In this document: positions 22,447 to 34,389 of the stretch, in pieces
How positions within the stretch are numbered: the first letter of the stretch is position 1
How the letters are laid out: every line of letters starts with the position of its first letter
NCBI GenBank assembly: GCA_039090855.1
Contig: CM077012.1
Location: 141,890,541 to 141,954,540, forward strand
Length of the DNA: 64,000 bases
Direction: 5' to 3'
From: Macrothele yani
Lineage: Eukaryota > Arthropoda > Arachnida > Araneae > Macrothelidae
Notes under the pieces: model-generated
Told to the model about the DNA's origin: nothing
What the model saw: only the letters and a program-made list of their open reading frames with translations
Databases searched by the model: none
Position numbers and translations under genes: made by a program

Positions 22447-25140
22447 ATGTTCTTTATTCTACAACGAGAGAATTATACAGAGGATGAACGATGATATTTA
22501 CATTATGAGTATGTTACAAGTGAGATGCAGGGGGGGAGAAACATAAATAAAGAGTCTTTGAATTTAACAGAGATCATCATGATGAGGTTACAATACTTGT
22601 ATACATATGCTATGAACATTTGAAATCTTGACATTGGTGAATGTTAATGGAAAGCAGATGGAGGTTCTGAATAATAAAAAGAATTGTTCACTGTAAGAGA
22701 AAGAAAAAGAATTGTGGCAGGTTTCATGAATTCTAAGTGTTCAATTGGACACGATGATTGATGATCTCGTACCAACGATCAAGTGGAGACCAGTCTTTGT
22801 GGAATTTAGGCACACAGCTCTTGAGCAAAGCTTCAGTGTAATATGTTTGTAGTCGGGCTGTAAATCGGCAGCGGAAAAACATCAAGAGTTCCCGTTGAGA
22901 GGATTGAATCGTAGCAGTTGAGCAGGTCGAGTCAGCGTGTAAGTGAAAAGAGTATATGACATACTTGAGTAACTCAAAAAGGTAGGCAAATATAGCTGTC
23001 TTGTGAATAGTAGAAGAGCCAGGAGACAGAAGTTAAAGATATTCATTGTGGGTGTGGCGGGTGGTGCAAATCTTGGGAATAAGTGCAAACACATAAGTAA
23101 ACAGCGGGGAGAGTACTTGGCAAGTTGCGTAAATATGATGCACTTCCCCTGGTATGCAGCAGTAACGGCAGTTAGATGATGTAAGCTGAAACCTGTAAAA
23201 TACAGTCGGAACAGGAAGTCTTGTGTAAATGAAGCCAATGCGTGTCGATTTCCTTAGGATGAGCATTAGTTGATTGTGCTGCATTCCAGATGAATCGAAG
23301 TTGAGAGGGTCGAATGGGGCATGGAGAAGGTCGATGGGGCATGGAAAGACATTGCGAAGGCGGAAGATCTGATATAACTTTGTGGAGGTGACGGAGTGCA
23401 AAAGATGTGATTGGTCTTGTAAATTGTAAACGGAAGTAGAAGAGGAGCTAATGCTGTGGAAATCAAGCCTTTAGAGGTTGCCAAAGATGGAAATTGACTG
23501 CCAGATAGCATCCTTGAGACTTTGGAATTTAAGTGCATTTTCAGTGGTTGAGGAAAGATGCACTGAGAGATCGTTTAAATTTTTCCAAGTAAAATCCTGA
23601 TTTACCAGTTGTGAAACAGTGACAATTCCAGCTTTTAACCAAGTAGGGAAGAAGAAGTATTCTTGGTGTGCCGGGTGCAGGAAAGAAGAATAAAGCAGTG
23701 GTTTGGCAATAAGGTCAAGTGTTGTTCCAGGTGATTTTGTTTTTCAAGGAAACCTGTTTTAAGAGTGAAATGGCTTCTTTATACATAGGAGCGAAATGGA
23801 GAGGAATCAGCTGGTATCTGTCCATTCGCAAAAACGCAAGAAAAGTGAGATTGGGTTCCTTGGGGATGAGAGAACATCGTTGATAATCTGAGAAGCAATG
23901 GTTGGCCTTAGAAGATTGGTGAAAGCCATGATCCTTTGGGTATTGTATTTACTTTGAAAATCACATAAGTTGATGCCTTCAAACTTGACTGGAAGGGTGA
24001 GAACATTTGCCTTCACCCAATGGACTCTAATCCAGATGAAGTTAACAGTGAGTCTAAGGATTTCTGTGAGAACGTGAGTTACTAATGTACGGATAGCCCA
24101 TGTATACTGCAGGGACGGAAGCATGATTACATTCAGAATTTTTGCTCTGCTATGGAGGGACTTGAAATGTTTTACTCTTAACCAGTGACCAATTGATTGT
24201 TTCGTCTTGTTGATCATAAATGTACAGGTGGTTTGATCGGTAATAGTGTTTTTACCAAAATAAATACCTAAGCGTTTTTTAATATTAGAGTTCCATTGGG
24301 CACCCCAGGGATTATCTGTGCGATGTAGCCATGCTCCACACCATAACATTGCTGTTTTCTCAGTATTTAATTATGCTCCTGAAATTGAAGCGTAAGTGAT
24401 ATAAATTTGAAGAACGTGCGGGAAATCTGCATCAGAACGCATAAATAGCGTGAGTACGTCTGCATATGATGTCGCAGACTGGCAGAAGTGGAGGTCGTTT
24501 TTTCTGTAAAAAACTATCTGAGGTGAATAAGCAGCGGTTCAAAAATAATAGCAAAAAGTTGTCCCGATAGAGGACAACCCTGTCCGATTCCTTTCTCAAA
24601 TGGAATTGTTGCCGTGAGGAAGTTGCTACCACTTACATGAATGATAGAATTACGGTAAAGATTCAAAATCAGCCTGTAGAAGTTGTGGGGGAAAACCGAA
24701 ATGGATTAAAACCGCGAATAAATAATCCTGACCGACATTATCAAATGCCTGGCGCTGGTCAATATTTAACACTGCAAGCGGTTCATGGTTAAGGTCGGCA
24801 ATGTGAATAAGGTGTCTAATATTTAGATTCTGAACAATGCTTCGACTTGGTATTGTATATGTCTGATCTGGATGGATAACTGTAGACAAGATTGGGTGTA
24901 ATCTATGGGAGATAATTTTAGTCAACAGTTTATAGTCCACATTCAATAGACTTATGGGTCACCAGCTATTTAAATCTTGGAGGCAAGTTTTCTCAGAGAG
25001 TAATTTAATAATTGCACGAGTGAAGTCCGAGGAGATGACATCCGCGATAAGAGCATAATTAAAGCTTGCGTGAAGTAGTAACAAGAGTGAAGAAAAGAAG
25101 GCTTTGTGAAGGAGACCGTGTGATGCAAATTATCACATGC
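22447..25140 (-). pseudogene. Tx1-like LINE copy B, RT and C-terminal region with 3' UTR
   Basis: Minus-strand reading gives NVDYKLLTKIISHRLHPIL and LNIDQRQAFDNVGQDYLF (24950-24700), then a damaged active site SYADVLTLF where YADD is expected, then MLWCGAWLHRTDNPWGAQW (24349-24290) and a C-terminal domain to 23807. Further C-terminal pieces follow at 23540-22880. The 3' UTR ends with AATAAAGAACATTTTAAC near 22447, next to the Tc1 fragment. It is the same family as copy A. Frameshifts and the YADV change make it inactive. Its 5' boundary near 25140 meets an inverted block of the same element. Confidence 0.8.
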
Positions 25141-25277
25141 GGTTCCCTGAGATAATTCCTAAATTAGAAGCTTTCGTTATTCGCCTTCGAGAAAAAAATC
25201 AAAGATAAAAGAATTGTTGATATGATACGCCGCCTTCGAGTCCGTATATAAAACACTTAGAAAAACTGAGGACGACA

Positions 25278-26932
25278 ATGGCCTTCAACCCTCACATGAT
25301 GTCTAAATTTAAAATCGCTTCCTTTAATTGCAGAGGATGTAGTAACCCTCTCACAAACTCTTTGACACATGCCGATCTAGTCCCTGTAAATGCTGATATC
25401 ATAGCATTACAAGAGACGAATTGCAAATCAACTACTCAGTATAATAAATGGCGTATGTGGCCATTTCAGTTCTACCACAGCTATGGTCAAAGAATAAATT
25501 CTGGCATTGCAATTGCAATTCACAATCGTATTCAATTCCAAATTTCCGATATTTCAGAAACTGAGAATTACAACGGACAACTGCTTCATTTGAAGTTCAC
25601 CTTCCATTCAGAAACCTTTCATCTATTCAATATTTACGTTCCAAAACAAAATAACTATGCTATACGACTTTTAAAAAGCCTCTCGCACAACATCCAACAT
25701 GTTTCTCCTTCAGAACACATTATTTTGTGCGGAGACTTCAACTGCACGCTGAACTACCGAATCGATAGATATAACTCAAATGAGCACCGCTATAATGTAG
25801 TTAACACTCTTGCAGCCGTTATTCAAAACTCAAATTTCATTGATACTTTCCGCTATCTGAATCCCACCCTTCAGCATTTTACATGGCGTTCCCCCGTTGC
25901 AACCTCCACAGCTGCAGCACGATTAGATCGCATTTATATCTCACAATCCCTTCAACCTCGTCTTACTGAAGCCACCCACCACCCCACTGCTTCTTCGGAT
26001 CATCAAATTGTGCCAACTTCGCTTCTTTTGTCAACGAAGTTGGTCATTCGACGATTCACTTCTGGAAGACACTGACTTCTGTAATTCGGTAAACGACATG
26101 CATCTTGCTGCTCAAGAACAACTTCCAACAGTTACTAATCCAATTGAACATTGGATATATACTAAACAGAAAATTATTGCGTACACACAGAGGACCTCCT
26201 CCAGACGAATAATTCAAAACATGGAAATTGAAAATCTCCGAAATATACTCCGTACCCTCGACCAAACTACTGAAGAATATCTTATTCGACAATCTGAACT
26301 GAAGAAATTGTTAGAACTAATTGCAAAACAAGCTATTCACCGCCTCAAACTTCTTGACGTTTGCAACACCGACCAACCACATAGTTATTATATCTCCCTA
26401 GAAAAACAGCAACGCTAAAGCGAAACCCTCACGCATCTTCAATTACAGAACAGAATTGTTACTTCTGACCCCCAGAAAATATGTTATGAAGTTCGACATT
26501 ACTTCCGTGAACGATTCAGCAAATTTATTTCACCTCCTCAAGCTATAACGAAGTGAATTTCTCCGTCATTTTTATCCGCGCCAGGATACGAACCCGGGTC
26601 CACTCATTCCGGAATAAGTTGCTCTACCAATTGAGCTACGCGGACATTTTATTCTGATTCCTATCTGCCTTTACGTCGTGTGCGTCCTTCTGGCAGGTAC
26701 GTCACATCTCCTGGTACGGTACAAAGCCACAACGTTATTTCTCCGCAATCTTCCGCAAGTTCCGCAACATCACCACTCTGATCTCACCTCGCCTATTTCC
26801 TCTTTAGAAATTAAAAATTCACTGGCAAAACTCAACCTTCAAGCACCACCGGGGAGTGATGGCCTCACGGTCTCCTTCTACAAAGCCTTCTTTTCTTCAC
26901 TCTTGTTACTACTTCACGCAAGCTTTAATTAG
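25278..26932 (+). pseudogene. Tx1-like LINE copy B, endonuclease and early RT block (inverted)
   Basis: A + strand frame from ATG 25278 encodes an APE-type endonuclease: KIASFNCRGCSNPLTNS, DIIALQETNCKS (catalytic Glu), LCGDFNCTLN and ASSDHQIV (catalytic Asp-His at the end). A linker in frames to 26418 and the start of RT (LNLQAPPGSDGLTVSFYK, 26838-26890) follow. Orientation is opposite to the rest of the element (ORF1 on - at 27100-28800, RT 3' part on - at 22447-25140). The last ~90 bp before 26932 also occur inverted at about 25065-25150. A solo LTR interrupts it at 26544-26723. Confidence 0.8.
26544..26723 (-). repeat. Solo LTR of the miniature tRNA-bearing LTR element
   Basis: A 180-bp minus-orientation copy of the LTR at 36237/36560, with perfect 4-bp target duplications AAGC at 26540-26543 and 26724-26727. 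It contains the tRNA-like cassette (+ coordinates about 26575-26646) with A and B box complements and the invariant TTCCGGAA loop. A solo LTR is the expected product of recombination between two LTRs, so it shows that this repeat behaves as a true LTR. It lies inside LINE copy B. Confidence 0.9.
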
Positions 26933-26939
26933 TTCCAAC

Positions 26940-28830
26940 AGTGATTCTTCACTTAACGGACCCGGAGGGAAATCCCCTGAAGTCAGCTGCGCTTTAAGTT
27001 CATCAACGGGAATAAATGTTGCTTTTTCCGTACTTTCCTCGGAGAATTCTTTTTCACTGGAGTTTTGCATAATTAATTTTGACGATGTCTCTGCAGGGCA
27101 TTCAACTTGATGTGTTAATACGGCTTGGGATTCCACTGTTTGTTCATTTTGTTGTGTTGCATTTTTTGTTTTCGCTTAGGTTTTGGGGAATTTGATTTTT
27201 CTTGTCTTCTAGGTTTGGTTTTAACTTTAGTAACTTTTGAAAAGGTGGAATCTGCTGGTTGTGAAACTGCGGTATCCATAATTTCTGTGTTTGAGTCAGC
27301 TCCTTCCGTAGCTGAGTCATATGCTGAGAAGTTATCGTTGAAATGTGGGTCGTCCACTGCGAGGTCTGGTTCAATGAGAAATTGGGGGTTTACATCTGTG
27401 GGTGGGGGGTGAATTTGGGCAATGGTGATCATTTAAGAAGAAGGAACGAAAGTTTGAATTGTTTTTTGTTTTTTTTATTGGAGGTTTAACGACCACCGTG
27501 AGCAACTCAATGGGCTATAAGCAGTCGCCCGTCCCTAATTTAGGGTCACTGGTTCCAGGGAAGGGAGAGAGCCAGTGCCGTAAGACAAACACAACATCCA
27601 TGCCTGACCGGGATTCGAACCCGGACCCCTTACGGACGAATGATCAGAGGCCAGCGCCTTAGACCACTGCGCCACCGGGGCGGCAAAGTTTGAATTGGTT
27701 CTAGGTTCGTAGGGGCTGTCTTGGATTCTTGGTCAGCTTGCAGTATTTGGTCAACGGAGTTCATAGTGGCAGTGCTTTGAGGTGGAGTTATCTGGGTAGT
27801 TGCGGCTGTCTGCCTTGGATGTGGGCAGTTAGTTCTGACATGACCAAAGCCCTTACACTGGAAGCACTATAAACCGGTGGTGATATCCATCCTATAGGTT
27901 TGATGTCCAAAACTGATAATTTGAGTGGGGCAGTTGAGAAGTGCCTGTTCATTAGCAAAAACAACGCGGGCTTGCCTTCGAAGAACTTTAATGTACGAGT
28001 AAGGCGAACCCCTCGGGCTTACGGAAGAGGTTTGAATCTCGCAAACAACTTTTCCGCACTTAGTGAGGGCTGCCGTTATAAGTGAGTCCAGAATTTCCGG
28101 AGCAATTGGGTAAACACTTACAGTAACTGGTCGCTGAGACATAAAGGTAGGATAAATATGTGCATCTCCTATAGAGAGTCCTTGAACTAGAATTTTATCA
28201 ACATGATCTGTTGAAGTGAAGTAGACAAGTACATTATTAGAGTTACGAGAAATGTGAGTAATTTGGTCCTTTGGAAACATTTTTCATAAGACATCGCTGT
28301 ATTGCGGCAATGGAGTCATAGGTACAGCAGAAAAAACTGCTAACTTAAGCCGGGACACTATGTCCCTTCCTGCTGAGGAATTCTGAGGAAAAACTTATTT
28401 TTACTGCTTTATCTTCAATACATATTTGTGTTTCTGGAAGAGAATGAGAAGTGAATGAGCTAGGCATAGTTGTGGTGTTTAACCCTTGAACTACATTCGC
28501 ATAGGCATTACGGTGAGAAATTTGAGAAAGAAACATTTACCTTGTCATTTAGACCTATGGGTTGAAGATTTCCTCCTTGGTGAAGCATATTTTCTTGAGC
28601 TTGAAGCGCTGAGCTGGCATTGAGAGAAGTCCATGCTACACTAGACGATGAAACGGACGAATTGGTATCCGTCCTTGGCATGTCTTGCTGGTCTAGAATG
28701 CTAAAAAGATTGGAGACTTCGAAATCCATTAATAAATCCAACATTGAAGCACTTTCACTGTGCGCCGCCATCTTAGCGATACGTGAAGTCAATCACGACG
28801 TTGAAGAACACCCGCAAAATACCATAAAAG
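26940..28830 (-). pseudogene. Tx1-like LINE copy B, ORF1 (nucleic-acid-binding protein)
   Basis: Minus-strand pieces: an N-terminal part at 28792-28345, a central part at 28280-27867 (MFPKDQITHISRNSNN to GHQTYRMDITTGL), then a stop immediately followed by a CCHC zinc knuckle CFQCKGFGHVRTNC (about 27868-27827). Acidic and Ser/Lys-rich C-terminal sequence runs to ~26940. The layout of an RNA-binding fold followed by a zinc knuckle fits ORF1 of LINEs. A SINE at 27462-27684 splits the C-terminal part, and stops break the frame. Confidence 0.65.
27462..27684 (-). repeat. tRNA-derived SINE (family S1), well-preserved copy with 13-bp duplication
   Basis: Flanked by exact 13-bp duplications AAAGTTTGAATTG (27449-27461 and 27685-27697). 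On the - strand the head begins GCCGCCCCGGTGGCGCAGTG and has a B box (GGGTTCGAATCCC). The body holds CCCTAAATTAGGGACGGGCG and the tail is A-rich. This is the best-preserved S1 copy in the window and sits in ORF1 of LINE copy B. Confidence 0.92.
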
Positions 28831-28929
28831 TAGCAAAATAAAATAAAGTTGAACAGCCGGAGACTTCCCGAAAGAATAAAATAAGGCTCCATCACTTCTT
28901 AGAGCAAGTAGAGATCAAAACGAAGCGAA

Positions 28930-29798
28930 CTGTGATAATCCACGAGGTTTGCAATGAAAGAATCCACGGAGCTCAGAAACGTACGACCGAACAGACGGAC
29001 GCCATAGCTTCAAGTAACCGCGCAGTACAACAGCAGTATCGAGATGACAATTTCTTCATACACAGCCAGTCGCACAACGGCGCTAATGGATTATAACAGC
29101 AGACGCCCTTTTCATGTACCACCCCTCTTTGCTAAAAAGGGAGACATTTGTCTTCAGTGGATAAGGAAGCACCGAAACTGGACCTTTGAGGATGGGAAAA
29201 AGGTCGCCTGGTCCGATGAATCAGGTTTTCAGTTAATGTACGCCGATGGATGGGTCAGAATATTGCGTCATCATCACGAATCGGTAGATCCCAGCGGCCC
29301 TAGCATTAACTGTACAAGCTGTCGGAGTCGGTGTAATGCTCTGGGGTTTGTTTTCATAGCTGATACTGGGTTCCTTAATATCTCTGAAACGGCATTTGGA
29401 TGCCACGAGGTATCTTAACATCATTGTAGACCACACGTACAAATGGGCATGATGTTTCCTGATGGAGAGGGCTACTACTTCCAGCGAAATAATGCGCCAT
29501 GCCACTAGGCTCGGGTTCAAGGACTACTGCAATGATTTCAATGTGCTAAAACGGCCACTTCAGTCCAGAGATATTAACTCAATTGAATACATGTGGGACG
29601 AAATTGAGAGAGCCATTCGTAACAGTGGTCCTTCTCCAGCGAACATTCGGCAATTGATGAACGCCATCACATCCTCTTGGTTGAACATACCTGCACTTCG
29701 CTGAATTCATGCCACTTTGAATCAAAGCTGTATTGAAGGCAAAAGGCGGCCCAACCTGTTATTAGGCAGGTGTTCCTAATAATTTGCTACTTCAGTGT
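28930..29798 (+). mobile_element. Tc1-like transposon remnant (family of 2661)
   Basis: A + strand transposase piece: SRTTALMDYNSRRPFHVPP, GKKVAWSDESGFQLMYADGW (first catalytic Asp), and IEYMWDEIERAIRNSGPSP (catalytic Glu region, 29580-29640). The right end 29766-29798 (AATAATTTGCTACTTCAGT) matches that of the element at 2661. The left end is truncated near 28930. Frameshifts are present. Confidence 0.8.
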
Positions 29799-30284
29799 AT
29801 ATCATATGATAGATAATTTTAAAGATAAAATAAGTCCATTCAAAGTTAAAAACCTGCAAAAAAAAAAAAAAAAAAAACAGAAGAACCCCCATTAAAATTT
29901 AATTCATTACAAAAAATTGTAAGCGTATGAAGCCATAGATGGCCTTCCTCTTGTATCCAAGCCTGATGAATGTGCTATTTTTTTCCAGAAAATGAGAGTC
30001 ATCTTGATGAACAAAACCATTCACTCTGGATTTGGTGTTATGCACATCCATCTAGTAGGTTTCGCATAAAGAATCTCTTCAAAAAAAAAGGCGAAAAGTT
30101 TTGAAACAGTATAGGATGACATCGAAGCCTAGAAAGAGTTCTCATGCTTTATTTAAAGCTAATATTTCCAGGGGCGGGAAAGAACCAGCAAAGAAGAGCA
30201 ATGGCAGAACCCGACGTGCCACCCGGGTTGGGAATTTTGGCCCTCAGAACGCGAAACGGGTGTGTTTATTTGTTTGCATGTTTG

Positions 30285-30485
30285 TTTGTTTATTTGGGGG
30301 TTTAACGACCATTGTGAGCAATTCGATGGCCTATAAGCAGTCGGCCGTCCCTAATTTATGGTCACTAGTTCCAAAGAAGGGAGAGATCCAGTACCGTGAG
30401 ACAAACACAATATCCATGCCTCCACGGGATTCGTGCCGGAACCCATCTCGGACGAATGTCAGAAGCCAGTGCTTTGACGACTGTA
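30285..30485 (-). repeat. tRNA-derived SINE (family S1)
   Basis: Minus-orientation copy: GTTTAACGACCATTGTGAGC, the body CGGCCGTCCCTAATTTATGG, and a worn tRNA-like head (CACGGGATTCGTGCCGGAAC). The tail side is rich in TTTGTTTG repeats at 30265-30290. Confidence 0.8.
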
Positions 30486-30667
30486 AGTGTTGTAAACAAT
30501 CAGAGAGCGAAGGATCCTTTTAGATACTTTTAGTGTGTACCAGTAACTCTACACCAGGAAAAGGTATATGAAAATTAGTACGTTTTGAAGATAATGTAGG
30601 TTCCCATTGCACTTTTTTTGTTCTTGTAGAATTTCAACCATGTTTTGTTTTTATTTATTTTTTCTAG

Positions 30668-31001
30668 CGTCTCAGTCAATGTCTCTGGGTTCAACACCTG
30701 GTTCCAGTCAAGCCCTGAGTCCCACGTCTTTGTGTCCTGTTTCCCAACCAGTAGCGCCAGTAAACGAAGATGGTCAACAGAGGCGGCCGTGTTCGGGACC
30801 AGGGCGTCTTGGAACTCTTCTTACCTCGAGCAGCGGAGCACGGTCCAGCTCCAGCATTACGATTCCTATGACGACAAGCTCAGCTAATGGTCCGAGCCCA
30901 GGGGAGGACTCTGCGTCTCCGCATCACCAGCCTTTCCCTCATCTGTCTTCGGCCAGACCGGACACGCAGATGTTAGAAGCGAAATTAGATAACCTCAGCA
31001 G
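30668..31001 (+). CDS. Erg-type K+ channel exon: Ser/Pro linker and start of the coiled coil
   Basis: Acceptor TTTATTTTTTCTAG ends at 30667; donor GTAACA starts at 31002. The exon is 334 nt, phase 1 in and phase 2 out. The protein starts SQSMSLGSTPGSSQALSP and runs through Ser/Thr/Pro-rich sequence to DTQMLEAKLDNLS(R). The last residues align with the start of the KCNH2 C-terminal coiled coil, where the family has an acidic-x-[KR]-L-D-x-L pattern. The coil continues in the exon at 43132. In Erg channels this coil promotes subunit assembly. The linker is of the length and composition expected but not conserved enough to align. Confidence 0.85.
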
Positions 31002-31365
31002 GTAACAAAGATTTCAGTTGGCTAACTTATTAAACGCCGTTGCAGTTGTGACCTCAACCTCGGGGCAAATCTCATACATAAAGTGTTCTAGTTTGTCCGA
31101 ATCTTTTTCAGTTATGCCGGATATGAGCACTTACCAACTTCGGTCACCATTACTGTTATTTATAACCCTGAAGTTAATATAAATGCACTTTCGCTTACAT
31201 TAACTTTTAGAGTGATGAATACGTAATACGTATGTGTTGTAAGTAAATACTTTGAAAATATATATAAGTTACGCGCTGGTAATAAAGCTGAAAGTGATAA
31301 ATAGACTGAGCATTTATTCATTTCTTTCCATGCTCAAAGCTGTGATGTATTGGGCTTAACTATTT

Positions 31366-32470
31366 ACACCGACAAGACATTATTATGACCACCTACCTAA
31401 TAAGCTGTAGGACCCCCTTTAGCCTGCAAAACAGCGGCCACTGGGCGAGCCATCAATTCAATGAGGTGGCGATAGGTATCCTGTGGTGTCTGGTACCATA
31501 ATGTCAACAGCAGGTCCTCCAGTTCCCGTTCATTTTGGGGTGGTGGTGATTTAGCGCGAACCCATTTTTCCAAGTCGAACCACAAATGTTCGATTGGGTT
31601 CATGTCAGGTGAATTCGGAGACCAGGGCATTAACAAAAAATCACCAGCATGTTTCTCGAACCACTTCTTGACGATTCTGGCAGTGTGGCATTGCGCATTA
31701 TCCTGTTGGTAATGTCCATCACCAGCAGGGAACACAGTTGCCATGAATGGGTGAACTTGGTCAGCAACGATGTTCAGATACTTGACAGCTGTCATGGATT
31801 GTGCTATTGGGAAAATAGAATCTAAAGTGTACCAAGAAAACATCTTCCACAGCATAACACCGTCGTCACCGCCGTCGCCGCCGGCCTGTTTCCTCTCATC
31901 AGCGCATCCAGGTGCCATAGCCTCCGTTGGTAATCGGCGTATCTGCGCTCGGCCGTCTACGTAATGTACCAGGAATCTTGATGCATCAGACCAGGCCACT
32001 TTCTTCCAATCATCCACGGTCCAATCTTGATGATCTTGGTTCCATTCTATGCGTTGTTGACGATGACGTGCAGTGAGCATGGGGACCCGACTGGGTCTTC
32101 GGCTATGCAGGCCCATGCGCAGAAGGCTGCGATGAACTGTGTGCTGTGACACATTGTACTGATCACCACTGTTGTCGCTGCGGGAGATTTGTCACATTGT
32201 GACCCTGCGGTCGCCGTGAACAAAGCGCGACAGTCTCCGCTCCCCTCTGGCATCAATGAGCTAATGACGACACACGGCTGAACAACGGTTCGTCGTTTGG
32301 CCATCTCTGCACTTCTTCTGTTACGTACTCACTACAGCGCCACGTGAACAACCCACAAGCCGCGCCGTTTCCTAGATCTTAGTTCCGATGCGCCGTGAGG
32401 TCACAATTTGTCCTTAATCAAACTCGGATAAATCTGCAACTTTTTCCATTTTGACTCCGAACACTCTACT
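31366..32470 (-). mobile_element. Tc1/mariner DD36E-type element, decayed
   Basis: The left end near 31366-31410 carries ATTATTATGACCACCTACCT, and the gene ends just inside it. A 251-codon frame (32152-31397) holds VAWSDASRFLVHYVDG, HYQQDNAQCHTARIV and SPDMNPIEHLWFDLE; I count 36 residues between the second Asp and the Glu, so DD36E rather than DD34E. The N-terminal part continues to ATG 32449 (MEKVADLSEFD) with two stops and a frameshift. I could not find the matching right end. Confidence 0.8.
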
Positions 32471-32834
32471 AACCGAAAGCCGGTCTTCTGGTTGTCCTCA
32501 TATGTAAAGCCAGAGGTCGAAAAGTCAGAGGTGTAGGTTTTTGCTCATTTCTGTGAGTTACGTTCCATTAATTGATAAAGCAAGAATGGAGCTTTAACGC
32601 ATCCTACGAATCTTAGAGGGTCTGAGGGAATAAAGTTGCACTCAAAAACGCACTCTCCGCACAAATAATTCAAAGCGGCATCGTTAGCCGTAGTTCATGA
32701 ACACGGCTAACACGTAAATAGAATTTTAACCAATAGGTCGCTGGTGGTATTATTTGTTTGCTAGTGTCTGTTCAATAGTTTTTATCCCATATTCAAAGCT
32801 AAGTTAATCTTGTATTGTATGCTCACTCTACGAA

Positions 32835-33990
32835 GAAAAAATTGTGGCATTTAATAGGTGTAAAACGTTTATAGTAGGTGAAAAAATCGGCAAATCGAAG
32901 CTGCTGGTTTAGTAGAGAAACAAAAGGCATAAAAAATGAAGTTGCGAAAAAAATTGGTATTCTACCAAATTCGTTTTGAATTGACGCAGACATTAACTGA
33001 TGTTGATTTCGGAAAAAGGAAATTTCGAGATAAAACTTACACTGGTACGAAAGCGGCAGTTTTCAAGTGGCTCATTCCAGTAACTGCGCCTTTGCTAAAG
33101 TAGAAGACTTCGGATTTTGCAAAGCTTTTAGGGAAAAATTAATTCCAACTAAGCAATGGATGGTTACAGCATTTTAAGAAACACCACGGAATCATGTTCA
33201 AGTCTGTTTGCGGTAAAGTACTTCGGTAGACGATGAAATAATCCGAAATTGGTTTAAATCTGGCGAAAGCTTTATTTCACCGTACAAACCCTGTGATCTT
33301 TATATTGCCGATGAGACAAGTGGTTTTTTATCAGTTACCGTCTTCTGACAGAAAAGTTAGAATGAACGTGGGGGAAATGTAGCGGAGGAAAGAACTCAAA
33401 AATATAGTGAACTCTGACGGTCTGTGGCAGTATGGATGGTTCTGACTAAAGAAAGTTGCTAGTTATCAGAATTTCAAAACATCCGCGATATTGTAAGAAA
33501 GATGAAACACTGCCAGTTTATCAAAGGGCTAACAAAAAATCTTGAATGATATCAGAACTGTTTACACAATGACTGAAATCATTCGGCGATGAAATGCGTA
33601 GGAAAAAGCAAAACGTTTTCCTTATCAAACTACTTTATCGGCAACAATTATTTTAAAACCAACAATTGTCCACTGCCTACTGACTAATGCCACAAGCAAC
33701 CTAAAGTCAATGGCGGGATAATAAAGAATTTGAAATTCTTATCAAAAACATTTTCTTCAAAAGGTTCTAATTGTGACTTGTAAAATGTGTGAGTGTGAAC
33801 GAAAAGCAGTTATCGACGTCCGAATAACATGCGATAAGCTAAGCAATACTTGTGCTAATGTTAATAAACTAACAATCAAAAACTGCTGGAAACGTATGGG
33901 TTAGGAAGGTAAATTAATCGTGAGGCTAATATGTCGAGGTGTCTGTTAACAATACAATGAGCTCTCATGGAAAAGTTATTCAGACGGATG
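32835..33990 (+). pseudogene. pogo/Tigger-type transposase relic
   Basis: No long open frame exists, but + strand translations across three frames give the order of a Tigger (pogo, CENP-B-like) transposase: KKIGIPPNSF near 32950, a CENP-B DNA-binding second half (NGWLQHFKKHHGI near 33155-33190), then the DDE domain with ADET (about 33310), CSGGKNSKI, GSMDGSD, LLVIRISKHPRY, LPVYQRANKKS (about 33500), DEMRRKKQNV (about 33590) and GGIIKNLKFLSKTF (about 33715-33760). The second catalytic Asp region (normally DNC) is lost. Many stops indicate an old copy. Confidence 0.75.
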
Positions 33991-34389
33991 ATGAAAGTTG
34001 GAACCACCTGAGGACAAACATTATCTCGTCTAATATTTTATATTAAAATTCTCTTGAAATCTACAACGAATTGTCACGGTTAGATCGGAAAATACGAATT
34101 TAGACATGAAAAATAGTGGCGCACAAACACGTATCAGTCAAACGATGAAAACGAAAACGCCGAAGCAAGAAATCCCATTTCAAATGCAATTAATTGCTGT
34201 TGAAAGTTTGGAAAATCTTTGACTTCATTTCGCATCAAAAAATATTTCAATGAATACATAAGATGAATTGAAAAACAATGGGCAGCTGCTGTCATACCAA
34301 GTAAAAAACAAGAAAGATGACACCGACTTTTCGGGTGTAATAAGAACGTCTTTTGAATCCGTTCTGACACAAATTAAATTTATCAAAGT

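Noticed and set aside
29860..29880. Poly(A) run as a retroposed gene tail
   Set aside because: No coding sequence or target duplication could be linked to it.
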